From: DATAFO01 sp046728015
GTDB taxonomy: Bacteria; Actinomycetota; Thermoleophilia; Solirubrobacterales; 70-9
DNA: 15,909 bases
NCBI GenBank assembly: GCA_046728015.1
Contig: JBKPDQ010000079.1
Span: 1 to 15,909, forward strand
Direction of reading: 5' to 3'
Numbering within the stretch: position 1 is the stretch's first letter; each line of letters starts with the position of its first letter. The notes under the pieces were generated by a model, which had not been told where the DNA came from, did not search any database, and saw only the letters and a list, made by a program, of their open reading frames with translations. A program made the translations under genes and the position numbers. Of this stretch, positions 14,424 through 15,909 are shown piece after piece.

Positions 14424-14768
14424 ATGACCGAAGAACGCTGCACCTGGTGCGGGACGTCGGTTGAGGCCGGCGACGGCTTCCGCGCCTACGAGCCCGCCGG
14501 CGACCGGCGCGCCGTCTTCTGCCGCCTCGAGCACGTCGTTCCCTGGGTGATCCGGGGGTCTCACTGGGAGGCGGGGGAGGTCTCGGAGCCGCCCGATATC
14601 GACTCGGGCGAGCTGCGCTGCTCTCATTGCGACCGCGAGCTGGGCGAAGTGCACGTGCTGCTCGTTCGCCACCGGGGCGAGCATCGGGTGGCTGACGACT
14701 TCTGCGACGTCGAGCATCTGGCGGAGTGGGCGAAGGCGGGGGGGCGCTGGCAGGCCGCGGCTGGGTAG
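14424..14768 (+). CDS. Small protein with a duplicated zinc-binding module
   Basis: A 114-residue protein built from two copies of one metal-binding pattern. Module 1 is Cys6-x2-Cys9 followed 23 residues later by Cys33-x3-His37 (CTWCG ... FCRLEH). Module 2 is Cys66-x2-Cys69 followed 24 residues later by Cys94-x3-His98 (CSHCD ... FCDVEH). Each module also has an aromatic or Trp residue after the last ligand (VVPWV, LAEWAK). This resembles treble-clef or TRASH/MYM-like zinc domains, but I cannot assign a named family. Role unknown: metal-dependent binding of protein or nucleic acid is plausible. ATG 14424 is preceded by no clear ribosome site. It is transcribed away from the dehydrogenase-transporter operon across the palindrome at 14318-14339. 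There is no signal peptide or membrane segment. Confidence 0.82.
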   Translation: MTEERCTWCGTSVEAGDGFRAYEPAGDRRAVFCRLEHVVPWVIRGSHWEAGEVSEPPDIDSGELRCSHCDRELGEVHVLLVRHRGEHRVADDFCDVEHLAEWAKAGGRWQAAAG

Positions 14769-14819
14769 GGAGGGCGTCGGCCCTAACGGCCCCGAAACCC
14801 ACCAAAAACGGCGGGCGCT

Positions 14820-14852
14820 GGCGCCTTGGTCACGGTATGCGTGACAAGCGCC
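14820..14852. terminator. Hairpin between convergent genes
   Basis: GTCACG (14829-14834) and CGTGAC (14840-14845) pair perfectly around GTATG. With two bulges the stem extends outward through TTG to GGCGC / GCGCC. It lies in the 123-base gap between the zinc protein gene and the hydrolase gene, which point at each other. No T-run is present, so terminator function is only likely from position. Confidence 0.4.
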
Positions 14853-14891
14853 ACTGGCGGCGCAGGTGGCGAGGCGCCGAGGCCGCTTCCC

Positions 14892-15887
14892 CTACCTGCC
14901 CCTCTTCCGCCCGCGCCTCGGTTGCACCTCGCCCTCCGCCGCGAAGTCCTCGATCAGCTCCGCGGTCTCCTCGGGTTGTTCAACGTTGGGCGAGTGGCCC
15001 GCGTCCTCCACGGTTGCCGTCCGCGCGCCCGGCACCGCCTCGTAGGCGGCTTGTGACTCCTCGGGGTCGCAGATCTGATCCTCGGTGCCGAAGATCGAGA
15101 GCAGCGGCACCGGGATCTGGCGGAGGCGGTCGTCGAGCGCGAGCTCGTCGTGGAAGTCGTCGTTCGCCTCGCGCGCGTCCTTGAACGCCGTGAAGGTCAT
15201 CGCGTCGTAGTCGTCGACGACCTGATCCGGGTTGGGAAACCCCGAGGAGATGTCGAAGCCCGGCGCGAACGCGTCCCCGTAGCCATCCTCGACCGCGAAG
15301 TCCGGCGACACACGCCAAATCGCCTCTCCCAGCACCGGCGCGTATGCGAGATCCGCGGTGAAGGGCAGCTCGCAGACGTCCCGGTTGGGCCCCTCGTCGA
15401 TGTTCACCAGCCTGTCGACGAGCTGGCTCGCGCGCGCGGCGAGCGCGACCGTCACCGAGAAGCCCATCGAGTGTCCGACGACCACCGCGCCCTGGACGTC
15501 GAGCTGCCCGAGCGCGGCAGCGACGAGCGCGGCCTGCTGCTCGATCTCATAGCCGCTCTTCGGCTTCGCTGAGCCGCCGTGGCCGAGGAGGTCGATCCGG
15601 ATCACGCGGTGGCGCTCCGCGAGGATCGGCGCCATCAAGTCCCACCAGTGCAGCGAGCAGCCGTGGCAGTGCACGAGGACCACCGGCACGCCTGCCTGGC
15701 GCGGCCCCACGGCCGTGGGCCCTTCGGAGACCACCTGCACGTCGCCCCCCGGCAGCTGGAGGATCTGGCCGCCGTCGACCGTGAGTCCGGCGTCCTTGGT
15801 CTGCCCGTTGACGACAATCGTGTTCACCGCGAGCAGCACTGCGAGCCCGGCGAGCAGGCCGATGAGGACCTTCCAGCGCCGCTTCAC
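14892..15887 (-). CDS. Membrane-anchored or secreted alpha/beta hydrolase
   Basis: A 331-residue alpha/beta-hydrolase. A basic start (MKRRWK) and a hydrophobic segment at about 7-26 act as a membrane anchor or uncleaved signal; there is no lipobox. The oxyanion-region motif is VLVHCHGCSLHWW (70-82). The nucleophile elbow is GHSMG with Ser140, the acid is Asp270 in FGTEDQ, and the base is His298 in DAGHSPNVEQPE, so the triad is complete. A cap domain covers about 165-245. Such proteins cleave esters, epoxides or C-C bonds; the substrate is not evident. The C-terminal tail RRGRKRGR is strongly basic. GTG 15887 is the start because an in-frame stop lies at 15908-15906 and no other start codon occurs between them. 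The gene is therefore complete despite its position at the window edge. Confidence 0.88.
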   Translation of the reverse strand: MKRRWKVLIGLLAGLAVLLAVNTIVVNGQTKDAGLTVDGGQILQLPGGDVQVVSEGPTAVGPRQAGVPVVLVHCHGCSLHWWDLMAPILAERHRVIRIDLLGHGGSAKPKSGYEIEQQAALVAAALGQLDVQGAVVVGHSMGFSVTVALAARASQLVDRLVNIDEGPNRDVCELPFTADLAYAPVLGEAIWRVSPDFAVEDGYGDAFAPGFDISSGFPNPDQVVDDYDAMTFTAFKDAREANDDFHDELALDDRLRQIPVPLLSIFGTEDQICDPEESQAAYEAVPGARTATVEDAGHSPNVEQPEETAELIEDFAAEGEVQPRRGRKRGR

Positions 15888-15909
15888 GAGGTCTCTTGCG
15901 AGGCCTCAC

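Overview
The window is GC-rich chromosomal DNA, most likely from an actinobacterium. Evidence for this is the strong G/C bias at third codon positions, two LexA sites of the actinobacterial/Gram-positive type (GAAC-N4-GTTC), an ImuB/DnaE2 mutasome, GTG starts and at least one probable leaderless gene. The overall look fits the class Thermoleophilia, but that placement is an impression and was not tested.

Layout. Bases 1-560 are the end of an rRNA operon: the 23S 3' end, the 5S gene and a hairpin. A berberine-bridge-type FAD oxidoreductase (622-2025, +) follows. Between it and the next gene is a hairpin (2030-2058) shared with genes converging from the right. From 7360 down to 2143 on the minus strand lies a DNA-damage block: imuB, a small DUF6504-like gene, dnaE2, and then an unrecognised 83-residue gene. 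imuB and the 83-residue gene each have their own LexA box lying on a plausible promoter. A divergent region (7361-7492) separates imuB from two plus-strand lipoprotein genes: a SnoaL/NTF2-like one and a branched-chain-amino-acid-type ABC substrate-binding protein. Convergent to these, on the minus strand, is a tightly packed run (14247 down to 9410): an isocitrate/isopropylmalate-family dehydrogenase, livH, livM, livG and livF. A divergent region holding a perfect 22-bp palindrome leads to a small plus-strand protein with a duplicated zinc module. The window closes with a minus-strand membrane-anchored alpha/beta hydrolase.

How the parts fit. The mutasome genes overlap or nearly touch (a 4-base GTGA overlap and a 3-base gap), so they should be made together after LexA is cleaved. 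The polymerase-like ImuB has lost its catalytic acids and should act as an adaptor for the error-prone DnaE2. No imuA is present. The second LexA box, just past dnaE2, suggests that the small downstream protein is a separate SOS-induced member of the locus, and this is the most promising new biology in the window. The ABC transporter genes form one complete importer (two permeases, two ATPases, one lipoprotein receptor), with the receptor encoded on the opposite strand. The linked dehydrogenase hints that the imported ligand may be a hydroxy-carboxylate or may feed such metabolism, but the substrate cannot be read from sequence.

No CRISPR array, tRNA gene, insertion sequence or phage gene was seen.
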